DNA from: Puccinellia tenuiflora
Lineage: Eukaryota; Streptophyta; Magnoliopsida; Poales; Poaceae
Assembly (NCBI GenBank): GCA_012064385.1
Contig: QRDG01000346.1
Coordinates: 413,880 to 477,879, forward strand
DNA: 64,000 nucleotides
Reading direction: 5' to 3'
Shown here: positions 1-12,789 of the stretch, one piece after another
Layout: every line of letters starts with the position of its first letter
How positions within the stretch are numbered: position 1 is the first letter of the stretch
The notes under the pieces: generated by a model
What the model was told of the DNA's origin: nothing
The model's input: the letters and a program-made list of their open reading frames with translations, nothing else
Databases searched by the model: none
Translations under genes and position numbers: made by a program

Positions 1-429
1 TGCTTATATTTATATTCAATTATGATTGCATTGTTGAGAGTGACCACTGGTGAAAGTATGATCCCTAGGCCTTGTTTCTAAGCATTGAAACACCGTTTAC
101 AACAAGTTCTGCTACATGTTTGCTTGCTGCCATTTTTATTTCAGATTGCAATTACTACTTATAATCATCCATATTACTTGTATTTCACTATCTCTTCGCC
201 GAACTAGTGCACCTATACATCTGACAAGTGTATTGGGTGTGTTGGGGACACAAGAGACTTTTTGTATTGTGATTGCAGGGTTGCTTGAGAGGGATACCTT
301 TGACCTCTACCTCCCTGAGTTCGATAAACCTTGGGTGATTCACTTAAGGGAAACTTGCTGCTGTTCTACAAACCTCTGCTCTTGGAGGCCCAACACTGTC
401 TACAAGAATAGAAGCGTGTGTAGACATCA
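1..429 (+). repeat. 5' LTR (3' part only) of the Sabrina-like element
   Basis: This equals positions 7067-7495 apart from two substitutions, at 109 (c versus t) and in the ACACTGTCT/ACACTCTCT stretch near 398. It ends in GACATCA, so the LTR has the canonical CA end. The first kilobase of the LTR lies outside the window. The apparent ORF from 116 is LTR and leader sequence, not a gene. Confidence 0.9.
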
Positions 430-439
430 AGCTATTTTC

Positions 440-456
440 TGGCGCCGTTGCCGGGG
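440..456 (+). other. Primer binding site complementary to tRNA-Asp
   Basis: TGGCGCCGTTGCCGGGG lies 10 nt after the LTR end. Its reverse complement matches the 3' end of plant tRNA-Asp(GUC) plus CCA over 17 nt (tRNA sequence from memory). It would prime minus-strand cDNA synthesis. The other elements here use a different PBS or an initiator-tRNA-Met PBS. Confidence 0.75.
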
Positions 457-602
457 AGGTAAGGTAAAAGGTACTCACATCATCTGGCTACTAAGCTATT
501 TTCTAGTACTGTTCCTGTTGTGTGAGTGCTCGAAGTTATTTCCTTTAGATTCTGCAATTATATCTTTTTGTTTCTTGTTTTTAATTTCACTAGTTAGGCT
601 TA

Positions 603-2924
603 ATGGAAAACAACAAAAAAATTAGTAGTAGTTCTTTGGAAATCATTTTTGCTAATGCTATGGAAAAGTCTAAGCTTGGGGAAGCTAGTTTTTATGAAAA
701 TGATCTTTTTAGTTCCCCAGCTTTAGAGGAGAAAATTTGCTCTGATAATACTTTGTCTCCCATATGTGATAATTCGAATCATGCTTGTGATATTCTAAAT
801 CCACCTACTGAAAGTATTCCTTTTAAAATACCTATGAAAATTGTTGAAAAGGTTATGGATGAATGTTATGCAGGGGATGGAACAATCCGTCCAAGTGATC
901 ACTTGTTGAAACTTACAGAACTTTGTGAGTTGTTTAAGATTGCAGGTTTATCAAGAGAAAATGTCATGAAGAAATTATTTCCATTGTCACTTAAGGACAA
1001 AGCAAGGGAGTGGTATGATCTACTTGATGATCCTCATCATTTGGAGTGGAAGGAGCTTGCAAATCTCTTTTACTCTAAATTTTATCCTCCTTATGAAATG
1101 CATTTGGATAGGAATTACATTTTTAATTTTTGGCCTCATGATGGAGAAAGCATTGCTCAAGCTTGGGGAAGGCTGAAAACATTAATACTTAAATGTCCTA
1201 ACCATGAGCTTCCTAAGAAAATAATTGTTACTAATTTTTATGCAAGGCTTTCAGGTGATTGCAAGAATTATCTAGATGCCTGTTTAGGGGGTTCTTTCAC
1301 AAGTAAGAAGGTTGAAACTAGATGGGATCTTCTTGAGAAAATTCAAGACAATACTGAAGGTTGGGAGAATGACAAAGGTAAAGAATCAGGTATAAACTAT
1401 GAATATGATTGCATTAAGTCCTTCATTGAAACTGCTGTTTTTCAAGAGCTTAGTGCTAAATATGGTCTTGATTCTCAAATTATTGTTGATTGTTGTAGAG
1501 CCTTTGCTTCTCATATTAATGTTCCTAAAGAAAATTGGGACCTATATCATGAACCTTTTAAAGACACTTGCATGAAAAATGATATTGTTGTTAATGATTG
1601 TAATAAACGTGCTCAAACTTCTGAAAATACTATCTCTTATAAGCATGTTAATTTTTGTGGAGTACTTAGACCTTGTAAAAAGAGCCAAATTGAAGAAGAA
1701 TATTGTATCCATCATAGGAATGAAAAAACTAGAACTTGGAATAGAGCTCTTGATGATCTTGGTGAAAAAGTTTGTGCCCACTATCCTTTTATTTGTGAAC
1801 TTTGCTATAAAGTTGGTCATTTCAATTTTCAATGCTCAGGGAAAGATAATAGCCTTTCTAATCCAATGAGTACTGCGAGTCTGTATTGTGATGACATGAT
1901 CACTCCTAATCAGCATGATGAACTTATATTATTTTTGGGGTGTGAAGAGTTATCAAGAAAAACTTCTTTAATAGATATGAGTGCTTTTGATATAAACATC
2001 GTCCTGCATGGTTGTCATCTTTATTGTGTTGATAATTGCCATACAAATACTTATATACAAAATATTATACAAGATGGGATTTTACCAAAATATGACAGGA
2101 CTAATATGTGTTTTGATCTTATCAATGAAAGAGAAGAATCCTTCCAAGTTTCCTCTGTTGTTTCTAACAATAAACCAGGTTATGTGGAGAAGCTTCCTTT
2201 CAAGGCTCTCCCTCCTAAGAAGGGAAAGAAGAAGAAGAAGATGAAGAGTAAAAGGAGAGAGGAAACAGTACCTTTCCCTAAACATGTTGCTCCTATTATA
2301 GTTGTTGCTGATGAGTATGAATTCGATGATTTTGAATTAGATGATGTTCCTATGCCTGTTACTTATATTAGTGATCATGATTGGGAAAAGCATAGTACTT
2401 TTGATATTGAAAACCTCTTGGGTACTAATTCTGAAAATGATGATGCTAATGATTGCAACACTATTAGTACTATCCATATTCTTTCCAATGATGATATGAT
2501 AAGCTCTAAGCTTGGGGATGAGGTGTTTGAAAATCCTTTTGCTACTAATGATTACATGTTTGATACATCTCCTTCTAGTAAAATGATGATATGTTTACAG
2601 ATGAACACACTTTGGAAGATAAATATTCTATTCCTTATGATGATACTATGCCCCCAGTTTTTGATAATTATTATAAAGAATATTATGACATGGGTTATAA
2701 TTACAATCATCCTCATGAAACTTGTCATAATTATGGAGGGATCACCCAAAACCATCCCTTTAATATACAACCTGTTTATCATGTTCAAGTTCTTTATGAT
2801 GATCCTGCTCCAGTTGTTATTCATGAGAAGAATTTTCTTTATGTGGAAAATGATGACACTTTTATGCATATGGATCATGATAAGAATTTTACATGTGATG
2901 GTTATATTGTGGATTTATCAATGA
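603..2924 (+). CDS. Gag-like protein of the Sabrina-like element, frameshifted near its C-terminus
   Basis: The ORF is 773 codons. The central part (about residues 75-230) looks like a retrotransposon gag domain: motifs such as KDKAREWYDLL, LEWKELANLFYSKFYPP and ESIAQAWGRLKTL are seen. A cysteine cluster CELCYKVGHFNFQC (about residues 399-412) resembles a zinc knuckle but lacks perfect CX2CX4HX4C spacing. A basic KKGKKKKKMKSKRR tract follows. From about codon 660 the frame becomes low-complexity Met/Ile/Leu, while the frame starting at 2591 keeps acidic, Asp/Tyr-rich sequence like the upstream protein to 3004. A one-base slip in the A-run near 2580-2588 is the likely cause. No pol domain follows. 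It is probably the capsid-like protein of a gag-only retrotransposon. Confidence 0.75.
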   Translation: MENNKKISSSSLEIIFANAMEKSKLGEASFYENDLFSSPALEEKICSDNTLSPICDNSNHACDILNPPTESIPFKIPMKIVEKVMDECYAGDGTIRPSDHLLKLTELCELFKIAGLSRENVMKKLFPLSLKDKAREWYDLLDDPHHLEWKELANLFYSKFYPPYEMHLDRNYIFNFWPHDGESIAQAWGRLKTLILKCPNHELPKKIIVTNFYARLSGDCKNYLDACLGGSFTSKKVETRWDLLEKIQDNTEGWENDKGKESGINYEYDCIKSFIETAVFQELSAKYGLDSQIIVDCCRAFASHINVPKENWDLYHEPFKDTCMKNDIVVNDCNKRAQTSENTISYKHVNFCGVLRPCKKSQIEEEYCIHHRNEKTRTWNRALDDLGEKVCAHYPFICELCYKVGHFNFQCSGKDNSLSNPMSTASLYCDDMITPNQHDELILFLGCEELSRKTSLIDMSAFDINIVLHGCHLYCVDNCHTNTYIQNIIQDGILPKYDRTNMCFDLINEREESFQVSSVVSNNKPGYVEKLPFKALPPKKGKKKKKMKSKRREETVPFPKHVAPIIVVADEYEFDDFELDDVPMPVTYISDHDWEKHSTFDIENLLGTNSENDDANDCNTISTIHILSNDDMISSKLGDEVFENPFATNDYMFDTSPSSKMMICLQMNTLWKINILFLMMILCPQFLIIIIKNIMTWVIITIILMKLVIIMEGSPKTIPLIYNLFIMFKFFMMILLQLLFMRRIFFMWKMMTLLCIWIMIRILHVMVILWIYQ

Positions 2925-3004
2925 TGCTACTGAAAGTTTTTATGAAAAAGGGAGACATGGCTTCATATATCACAATAACATTGAATCTCCTCTCCTTTTT
3001 TTGA

Positions 3005-6000
3005 AAATTTTGAAGTTGCACCTATTTTGTCTTCCTATGCTAGTCAATTTATGCTTCATGGATTTATTTACTTACAAGATTCCAATGCATAGGAAGTGGG
3101 TTATACTTAAATGAGTTTTATAGTTGCTTCTTGATGCTCCCTTATTGTGCTCCAACTCTCATTTTTATGTGAGCATCATCAAAATTACCATGCCTAGCTA
3201 AAAGGCTTTAAAGAAAAGCGCTTATGGGAGACAACCCATCATTTTATTTTCAGTATCTTTTCTTTTATTTGAGTCAAGAAGTTTGCTTACTTCTGTAGCA
3301 ATTTCTTCGTATCTTTATTTTCTTGCAATGTTGTGCCAAGTAAGGTCTCTAGTAGAAAGTTTTTGCTATATTTGGATTTCTGCACAGGAAACAGATTTCT
3401 GTCTGTCACCGCTAAATTCGTCATTTATTCCAGAAGCGACGAAATGCTTTGAGATTTTGTGTGCTGAATCTTCATATATGTATGAAACTTTTTCTAGTTC
3501 AGTGATTTTCGATTTGAGCAACTCTAGTGCCTCGAAAAAATTCGTCTTTACAGACTGTTCAGATTTTGACAGATTCTGCCTTTTATTTATTGTGCATTGC
3601 TTCCTTTGCGATGTTTATTTGGATCTTTTTGATTCTTTGAGCATCAGTGGCTGTAGCTAATGTTATAATGCATTAAGGTGTGCTTGTGTCACAGTAGAAT
3701 TTGTGAATTTTTGGTTTATGCACTAACCCTCTAATGAGAATTACTTTGAGTTTGATGTGGTGGAAGTTTTCAAGTCAGCAAAAGGGACGATATGATGAGA
3801 TCAAGAAGAGTGAAAAGCCTAAGCTTGGGGATGCCCCGGTGGGTCATCCCCAGCAAATTCAAGAAGACTCAAGCATCTAAGCTTGGGGATGCCCAAGGCA
3901 TCCCCTTCTTCATCGACAAAACTATCAGGTCATCTCTAGTGATACTATATTTTTATTCCACTACATCTTATGTATTTTGCTTGGAGCGTCTGTTTTTATT
4001 TTGAGTGTGTGTTTTAGTTTGCTTAATAAGTTGGATCCTAGCATTCTTGTGTGGGAGAGAGACACGCTCCGCTTTTTCATATGAATACTCTTGTTCTTCG
4101 CTTATATTTGTTGAGTATTCTTAGCTACTGTTTGTTTTCTAGTAAGCTCTCGCTTTTAGCATGTTATCTTGTTTAGAGCTGCTAGTTCTTTGTGTTAAGC
4201 TCTCTTGTATTTCATTCTTATTTGTTAGAGAGTTGTTTTAGTTGCTTGGTTGATGTGTTAGATTGGAAAATGCTATGCTTGTGATAGTGGTATGAAATAG
4301 AGAAAAGCTGCATAGTCTTGTAGACCTTTGTGTAGATAACTTGCTCCTCTTCAATTGTTTTGAGGTATTAAAATAACTAATGGTTAAAATATGTTGGTTA
4401 ATGTTGTTAAGAGCTGATTAGTGAAGATGTGTTAGTAGAGCGTGGAGCCGTACTTTTCGGAACTAAAAACAACTTAAGTCAATAGTGCTTTAGTGTCGTG
4501 ATTTACTCTTAGTTGAAAAGAAGTTTCTAATGGTATAGTTACTGCAATGGTCGGGGAAGCCAACGGGGCACTTGTGTCGCCGCCACGATCCCTCTCGGGG
4601 TGTCTCTAACCATTTGTAAAACTTTGATACTGTTAGTTGTTTGCAATATACGACATGCTATGTGAGTTTTTGGTTTTTGGCACTTCCACCTCCATATTTT
4701 GCTAGCCTCTTCGGTGCTTTGCATTGCCCTTTTTCACATTGAGATTGGTGCATACTTCGCAAGTACATCCAACCCCGTGGGAGATCTTCATCTTGTTCTC
4801 CTACACATAAGCCAACTATCTTCCTCAAAACAGCCACCATATCTACCTATCACAGCATTTCCATAGCTGTTCCGAGATACATTGCCATGCAACATCCATC
4901 ATTTACATTACATGACTTTATGTCATTTTTACTTCATTGCCATATAGTATTGCTTGACCATTTGAGTTAGTGTGATGCGTGGTTTTCCACATGTGTTACA
5001 TCTTTTCCACACTACGCTCGGTCTTGCATATCCACCATACACCATGTATTAGTCTTTGAGTTTTGAGTACACCAAAAAGTGTGATGATCATCTTGTAAAA
5101 TAGAGTGTTGCCTCTACCTGTGAGCATATTGAAAAGAGTCCAAAGTGGCCAATCAAAAGAGTCCAAAAGAGACCAATGAGAGAAAAATATAAAAGAGCCA
5201 CAAAGGCCTCAAAAAGCAAAAAGCAAAAAAAAAGAGAAAAAGAAAAAAGAATATAAAATGAGAGAGGGGGCAACGCTACTATCCTTTTATTCCACACTTG
5301 TGCTAGTAGCACCTACATCATTGTAGTGAGTTTTCATGCTTCATTAGTATAACTATGTGGGGACCAAACGTTATAGAACTTGGCTTGTATATTCCAACGA
5401 TGAGCCTCCTCAAGTGAGCTCTAGGTCTTCATGAGCAAGCAAGTTGGATGCACCCCCACTAGTTCCATTGGAGAGCTTCCATTCATATAGCTCTATGTGC
5501 ATCTGTTGCATGGCAATCACTACTCCTCATTCAGTGTCTACTACGGGACTTCCTCTTGTCTTGTGGTTACCTCTTCCACTGTTTGAGCCTTTCTTTTTGG
5601 CCTTCCAAACCCCCATTATTCTCTTTGCCATAACCTCATGGTGCCAAGCCTTCTTCTTGCTTGTATTAGTTGAGTGGACTACATAACAGTTGATAAGTTA
5701 AGTGGATGGATAAAGGACACTTGACTTGAGCTTGGCTATTTCTATTATTGACTGAATTTGATGCTTTGAAGATTGATTGACATTTTACATTGGAGACACA
5801 ATTTACTATCCTTCTTTCTAAACCTTATGTATGGTTCCTTGTCTCCAACACGCTGATTCATGAAAAGTTCTAGCTTCTTTTAGCTAGCATTTGTTAATCA
5901 TTGTTTGCTTAATGTCAACTATAGACAATTGTTTTGGATCACCTTATTCACATCATGTGCTTTGCATTGCTATGTTGATCTAGATTGTGAGTTAGCATGT

Positions 6001-6066
6001 CTCCTAAGAAATTATTTGTTATCGTTCTACCTACTCGAGGACGAGTAGAACTAAGCTTGGGGATGC
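3005..6066 (+). other. Non-coding internal region of the Sabrina-like element
   Basis: About 3 kb between gag and the 3' LTR, with only short ORFs and no recognisable pol similarity. It contains two hairpins at 3827-3905. It ends in a purine-rich stretch, GACGAGTAGAACTAAGCTTGGGGATGC, directly before the LTR start at 6067, acting as polypurine tract. A purine-rich A/G stretch also lies at about 5155-5275. Confidence 0.7.
3827..3905 (+). repeat. Pair of PPT-like hairpins in the internal region
   Basis: Two copies of CTAAGCTTGGGGATGCC start near 3820 and 3878. Each folds back: GGGGATG (3827-3833) pairs with CATCCCC (3845-3851), and GGGGATGCC (3885-3893) pairs perfectly with GGCATCCCC (3897-3905) over a 3-nt loop. 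The same CTAAGCTTGGGGA core also forms the terminal PPT and occurs twice in gag. Confidence 0.7.
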
Positions 6067-7495
6067 TGATACGTCTCCAACGTATCTATAATTTCTTATG
6101 ATCCATGCTTGTTTTCATACCATTTGCTACATGTTTTGTTTACATCTTATAGCATTTTTATGCATTTTCTGGAACTAACCTATTAACAAGATGCCACAGT
6201 GCCAGTTCCTGTTTTCTGCTGTTTTCCCGTTTCAGAAAAGTACTTAAGGAAATATTCTCGGAATTGGACGGGACAAAAAGCAGCAGTCTTATAATTCAAT
6301 GGAGTACACGGAGCCCGAAGGAGAGGACCTGGAGGGCCGTGGGCCGGCCACACCATAGGGTGGCGCGGGCCCATGCCTGCCGCGCCACCAGGTGGTGTGG
6401 GGCCCACGGGAGCCCTCCGACGCCGCCCTTTCGCCTATATATTGCCCCCGACGCATAAAACCTGGACGGACCCCGTCATATTCCAAAGAAACATCTGCAG
6501 CGCCGCCGCCATCGCCGACAAGTTTCGGGGGACAGAAGTCTCTGTTCCGGCACCCTGCCGGGACGGGGAAGTGCCCCCGGAGCCATCTCCATCGACTCCA
6601 CCACCATCTTCATCACCGTTGCTGACTCCCATGATGAGGAGGGAGTAGTTCTCCCTCGGGGCTGAGGGCCGTACCGGTAGCCATGTGGTCTATATCTCTC
6701 TCTCCCATGATGTGATCTATATGTGATCATGAGCTTTGCAATCTAGATGTTGTTATGTTACTCAAGTGGGCTTTATTTATGTGATCTCCGGAGACTCCTT
6801 GTCCCACGTGTGTAAAGGTGACAGTGTGTGCACCGTGTGGGTCTTTAGGCTATATTTCACAAGATACTTGTTCACTTATTTATTATTTGAGTTGGATGTC
6901 TCTATGAAATTGTGGTGTGTTAGTACCTCCTATGAATGCTCATGGTCCAGTGTGGGGTATTCATTAGTACTTGGGAATATATGTTTGAGGCGTGCTTTTG
7001 CATTCCTACACAATGAATTAGTGTTCGTTATCCAGCCGGAGAATACTTCGGAGTAGTATATTGAAGTGCTTATATTTATATTCAATTATGATTGCATTGT
7101 TGAGAGTGACCACTGGTGAAAGTATGATCCCTAGGCCTTGTTTCTAAGCATTGAAACACCGTTTACAACAAGTTTTGCTACATGTTTGCTTGCTGCCATT
7201 TTTATTTCAGATTGCAATTACTACTTATAATCATCCATATTACTTGTATTTCACTATCTCTTCGCCGAACTAGTGCACCTATACATCTGACAAGTGTATT
7301 GGGTGTGTTGGGGACACAAGAGACTTTTTGTATTGTGATTGCAGGGTTGCTTGAGAGGGATACCTTTGACCTCTACCTCCCTGAGTTCGATAAACCTTGG
7401 GTGATTCACTTAAGGGAAACTTGCTGCTGTTCTACAAACCTCTGCTCTTGGAGGCCCAACACTCTCTACAAGAATAGAAGCGTGTGTAGACATCA
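6067..7495 (+). repeat. 3' LTR of the Sabrina-like element, 1429 bp
   Basis: It begins TGATACGTCTCCAACGTATC, directly after the purine tract, and ends GACATCA, giving TG...CA ends. A GC-rich zone at 6300-6660 contains CCTATATATTG (about 6434-6443), a plausible TATA box, followed by a C-rich leader. The last 429 bp match the partial 5' LTR at 1-429. Confidence 0.88.
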
Positions 7496-8921
7496 GTCAG
7501 CTACTTTACTTGCACTTGCCGGCTCTCGTACATCCATTCGATAGTACGACCCATTGTGCAAGTTCTTGCTTATAACGAACGGTCCTTCCCATGGTGGAGA
7601 TAACTTGTGCATCCCTTCCTTATTTTGGACTAGGCGAAACACTAAGTCACCTTCCTGGAAAGTCCGAGTCTTGATTCTGCGTACGTGATACCGCCGTAAG
7701 TCCTGCTGATAAACTGCTGACCTATCAAGGGCTAACTCCCTTGCTTCTTCTAGCGCGTCCACCGAGTCCTGACGAGCGAGTTCATTCCCTGTCTCGACAT
7801 AATTGGCGACTCGTGGCGAGTCGTGCAGTAAGTCGCTAGGCAGGACGGCTTCTGCTCCATACACCATGAAGAACGGTGTGAAGCCAGTAGACCTGTTAGG
7901 AGTCGTCCTTATACTCCAAAGTACTGCTGGTAGCTCCTCGACCCAACTACCGGCGGCTCTTAACAAGGGGACTCGGAGCCGAGGCTTAATTCCCTTCAGC
8001 AACTCCTGATTTGCCCTCTCTGCCTGTCCATTGGACTGTGGATGTGCCACTGAAGCTAGGACGAGTCTGATGTTGTTCTCACCATAGAACTTGGCCATCT
8101 CCCCAACGGATAAGTTGGTCCCATTATCTGTAATGATTCTGTGAGGATATCCAAAGCGTGTTGCTATCTTCTTGAAAAATCTCACTTCTGATGCACCGTC
8201 GACTCTGCTGACGGGTTCGACTTCCACCCACTTGGTGAACTTGTCAACTGCTACTAGCAGATGGGTCTTGTGGCAGGGCGACTTTGAGAAAGGACCCACC
8301 ATGTCAAGCCCCCAAACTGCAAACGGCCAAGTGATAGGAATAGTTCTGAGTTCTTGGGCTGGCACGTGGTCTTGTCTTGCGTACCTTTGGCATCCGTCAC
8401 AAACTCACACTATCTTTTCTGCGTCCAGATGTGTTGTTAACCAAAATAACCAATGCCTGAAAGCTTTTGACACCAAGGATCTAGTGGATGCATGATGACC
8501 ACAATCACCTGCATGAATCTCTTGCAAGATTTGCCTGCCTTCCTCTGGAGACACACATCTCTGGTAGACTCAAGTGACACTTCTTCTGTACAACTCGCCA
8601 TCGATGACTGTGTAAGACTTGCACCGTCTGATGAGTTGTCTCTGCTTGACTTCATCCTCTGGTAGTTCACCTCGGAGGAGATATGCAAGGTAGGGCTCTG
8701 TCCATGCTGGGATTGCCCGTACTGCTGCCACAAGTGCCGACTCTGGATCTGGGAAGGCTAACTCCTCCTCTGAAGGCAACTTGACTGATGGATGGTGGAG
8801 TTCATCTACAAATACGTTTGGGGGTACTTTCTCTCGTCGAGAGCCGAGTCGTGATAACGCATCTGCGACCTCGTTCTTGCGTCTGTCAATATGCTCCACT
8901 TGATAACCAGAAAAGAACCCT
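7496..8921 (-). pseudogene. Element B end of RNase H plus integrase (truncated)
   Basis: The 5' part (8570-8921, minus) carries HIDRRKNEVADALSRLGS, the typical end of gypsy RNase H, followed by the linker to integrase. A frameshifted stretch at 8366-8570 should hold the zinc-binding domain. The frame 7493-8365 then gives an rve core with WGLDMVGPF, IITDNGTNL and HPQSNGQAERANQ, supplying the D, D and E residues, followed by the C-terminal domain (GDLVFRLVQ, WEGPFVISK). Strand-transfer integrase would act in the nucleus on element cDNA. The last residues before 7496 are cut by the Sabrina-like insertion, and frame breaks make it non-functional. Confidence 0.88.
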
Positions 8922-11774
8922 GTAGCGCCCCGACCCCAGAACTATACAGTGAAACGTTGTGTAACTGGTCATGCTACACAATCGAGGGTTACTGGGTTTA
9001 CCAATCCCATGCCAAAACTCATTGGCAGGTGTGCTCGGAATGGATCATCGACACACAACACCTCGATCATGCCATAAGCTCACACATCGCTTTCACGTAT
9101 AGCAAAGAGACCAAGACTGCGGAACAACTGGCACATCACAGACTCTACGACACAAGAGATCATAGTTCAACTCATATATGAGAAAGATAGCAAATATCAC
9201 AATCAGAGCTCACAGACCCATCATTACATCAAGCGGAAGCAAATATAGTTGTCTAACAACAAGATCCAAATTATGGCCTAAGAGGCCTACAATAACATAT
9301 CTCAGCCAGCCTGTTCCGAGACGTCCCAAGCTGCCACCTGGTAACCCCGGACTACTCGTCGATGTCAATAAAGAACCCACCTTCCAGTTCGGTGACGTCC
9401 TCCTCTGAAACAAATAATAATCAACAAAGCAAGGCTGAGTACGACGTACTCGCAAGAATTAGTAGGGCGATATAGGCCCGATGCTGACGGAGGCTCTAAT
9501 GCCGTATAATGTAGCTGGTTTTGCATAAATCTAGTTTTCCTTTTAAAAGACATCAGGACCCATTGCATCGTCTACTCAGAATGTTTTCCGAAAAGGGATA
9601 AGAGAGTAAACTTTCATCTGTGGTTCTCAACGAACCCTTTGTAAACAGAAGCATCTCATCTCCACCAAGACACTCCCTCGAATCACCCTTTAGGAAATGA
9701 ACCTTTTATCACACGTTGGATTGCAACCTCTAGCTGCCAAGTTATTATTTAGGTTCAGGTTCTCTATGAGCTAATCCGCCTTTCCCAAGAGTTTGTCCAC
9801 AACCGCGGACACGACTTTTCGAAAAGATTAAACCCTGCAGGGGTGTACTGTTTTTATCGATTGGTACCATCCGACCCCTTGCCTGATCATTTAGCTCTCT
9901 TCCGGGGAAAGCCGGAAGGGTGGGCGCGGTTAAACCTTTACCTCGCATGAGACTATCCAAGGGTCATCATGACGACAGGACAAGTTCAGTGCCTATTTCA
10001 ACACCCTGCCCCATCGCCACTCCTATCACCACCATCCTCATCACATCATCATCATCGTCATCATCATCACCGGCCACACACTCGCAAATGGAAAGCGCAA
10101 ACTAGAGGACCCTTGGATACACCCGCACAAGTTATTTAGTTAGTAAGGGGCCCATACCCCCACCGATGGTAGCACGCTCGGTTCTTGGTTCTAGCTAAAA
10201 GCACTCTCAGTCTAGGCGACAAGAATGAGGCAAAACACCATCCCCGATGGCAACTCATCCAAGCCTTTTAACAAATTAATTAAGTACCAAACTTAACCAC
10301 CATGTCCGAATCATTACATCAACATCAATATCATGGAATTAAATCACCGGACAATATAAAATTTAACTAAGCATGGCTAAGCATTGCTAAGCATATAATA
10401 CAACAATTATATCTTTGTATCAGGCCAACACATCAACCCTAGGTTTCATAGGAGGGGCAGCATGTGATGGTTCAGGAGACAATGCATATCATAGGATTCT
10501 CTAACTTGATCAAAAGTGACATTTGAATCGCATGCAATATTCTGGTGGAGAAAATAAGTTTATAAAACAATAGGATTCCAGAATGCCAAGAAGGTTAGGT
10601 TAGCTCTTGCCTTGATGATAGTACTGGGCGCGTGGATCGTCGAGGTATTGTGGTGGAACCTCGACTCCTGAATCTAACAAAACACAACAATAACAGGAAA
10701 ACGAAATAAATAACACGAATACAAGGTGCAATGCACAATCATGATGAGATGGTCAATTTATGCACTGAAATCATATTGGGCATGTCCCACAAGTTAAATG
10801 GAACCCCTAAAATAAATATCGCAATTAACGGGTCAAAACTCCATATTTAACTTAGTGAATTGCGTTATTATCCAAAATGTCCAGTACTGAAATATGGGTC
10901 CTAAATGCATGAAAATGACATTATTAGATAGGTATTGTCCTACTGATCATTTTGGTACTTCGTTTGCAATTTTCTGATTAACGATGAAGAAATGGTGATT
11001 TAAACGGTTATGCAATTTAAATCATTTTAACCAATTCGAAAATAACATCAAAGGAAAAAATTGGTTTCATGCTGGGAACTTAACATAGATAGATAGCATT
11101 TGTTTTGCTGGTCATTTTGGTATATCATTTGCAATTTTTGGATCAATATTTATCAAGTTATGATATTTCCAATTATTGATTTAAATCTGCCATTTTATTT
11201 AATTTTAATAAACAGCACCAAAATTAATTCTACAATTCTCTCAAAAGGCATAAAGTGGTAGTCCATTGTTCACTGAACATTTTGAGCTATTAAACATAAA
11301 TTTTGAGTAAACAAAACTCAAGTTAGGATTTTCCCAAAATTGTTATTAATTCTGCCATTTTAGTAAAATTTAAATAAACAGCAGAATAAACTATTTAGTT
11401 GATCATAGAAATGATACTAAAAGATAGATATGATTTTTATGAACATTTTGGCATATCATTTGTAATTTTCTGAGTTATAAAACAAAAGATATTGAATTTA
11501 CAAATTCATTTCAAAATATGCCATTTTAGTTATTTCAACTTAACAGCAATTTAGAAAACTCATTTTAACATGTAAAACAGAACTAACATTTAGATGTTGT
11601 TTTCCTTAACATTTTGAGATCTTGTTTGCAATTTTTGGAGCAATATTCATAAAGTTATGAATTTCCCAAAATGTGATTTAAATCTGCCCTTTTTATATTT
11701 AATCAAAAACAGGCAATTTAATTTAACCAAAAATTCAACTAAAGGCACTAACATGTAGAGTTTATTTAGCTGAG

Positions 11775-12789
11775 TGTCGGAGAATAGGCCCAAGAACCGG
11801 GCGTATCTCACGAGGTAAGAATCGAGCAAGGGGCTGAACACGGAGTCAAACAATCCTCAACGTTCCACGGCGACGGTGCTCGTCGGGCTCGTTGGAGGAG
11901 AACACTGCAGAGAGGAAACGCACGGTGTTACCAGGTTCAGGCCCTCTTGTGGAGGTAAAACCCCTACGTCCTGCTAGACTGTATTGCTTGTAGAGGTTTT
12001 TGTTACAGGGTGAGCTTGTGGAGCTCGAGGTGGCTGCCAATGGCTAAAACCCTAGATCTGCCTTAGCCAAAGGAAAACTGGAATCGAACCCTTGGCACGG
12101 TAGTGCCCTCCCTCCTTTTATAGTCGTCTTGGTCCTCTTCCGCCCAAACATTTGGGCGGGAAGGGTTGCCACATCCCGACGAAGGAGGAGACACGGTGCA
12201 CCATAAAGGTGAAGTCCACCATAAAGGTAGAGTCCATGGACGCGGTCCACGGCAGAGGAGCAGCGTCACCAAAGCTGAAAAGAGGCACCGTCCAGCCAGG
12301 ACGGTGGGCTGGCGCAGCTGGCGTGGAACGGGTCCCGCGATGACGTCGTCGCTTGGAGCGTAGCTGCAGGCTGTCTCCTTATCACCAAAGTGGCAAGCCT
12401 TGTAATCCGCTTTGCTTGGCGCTGCTTTGTTGACCCCTTTATTCATCAGAACGGCAACTGGGGCGCTGGCGTCATCACGCTTTGGCGCGCCGGTGACTCT
12501 GCAGGAAGCGCAGAGCCCATGTGCGCTCTGCCGCGGAGGCAGAGCTGGCTTCGAGAGGAAGGAAGCCTTCCCGAGGCGAAAAGCCTCGGCAAGCTTCAAG
12601 GCTTAGTCCTTAGCCGAATTCCTGGTGGCGCCTTGGGGCGCCTTCTTGTGGAGAGGTCCCCTGTCGAGACTCGACAGGCTTGGAGAGCCTCTACAGGCCG
12701 AAGCCTGGTCCTTAGCGAAAATCAGACCGAAGATTCCCTTGGGCCCTGGCGGGCCGGCCCGTGGTACCCTGGTTTCCACTGTGCCGACA
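11775..12789 (-). repeat. 3' LTR of element E, 1015 bp
   Basis: Bounded by TGTCGG and CCGACA. It contains, on the minus strand, CTATAAAAGG (about 12113-12122), a good TATA box. It also holds the CAGGTTCAGGCCCTCTTGTGGAGG block that recurs in diverged form in the LTR of element C near 40166 and in element B near 25977, showing that the three LTRs are related in structure. Confidence 0.68.

Larger units (their letters stand above)
1..7495 (+). mobile_element. Young non-autonomous Ty3/gypsy-like LTR element (Sabrina-like), left end outside window
   Basis: The first 429 bases repeat at 7067-7495 without indels and with only two substitutions that I count, so these are the two LTRs of one element. 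The left LTR is cut by the window edge. Internal order is PBS, a gag-like ORF, about 3 kb of non-coding DNA, a purine-rich tract ending in AAGCTTGGGGATGC, then the 3' LTR. No protease, reverse transcriptase, RNase H or integrase is present, so mobility would need a helper element. The 3' LTR is followed by GTCAG (7496-7500), the expected 5-bp target duplication; its partner lies left of the window. The element interrupts the integrase of element B. Two differences in 429 bp suggest a recent insertion, in the order of a few hundred thousand years at usual grass LTR rates (inference). Confidence 0.88.

Noticed and set aside
116..625. 169-codon ORF at the left edge
   Set aside because: It crosses the LTR end and the PBS; its first 100 codons recur in the 3' LTR, so it is LTR sequence.
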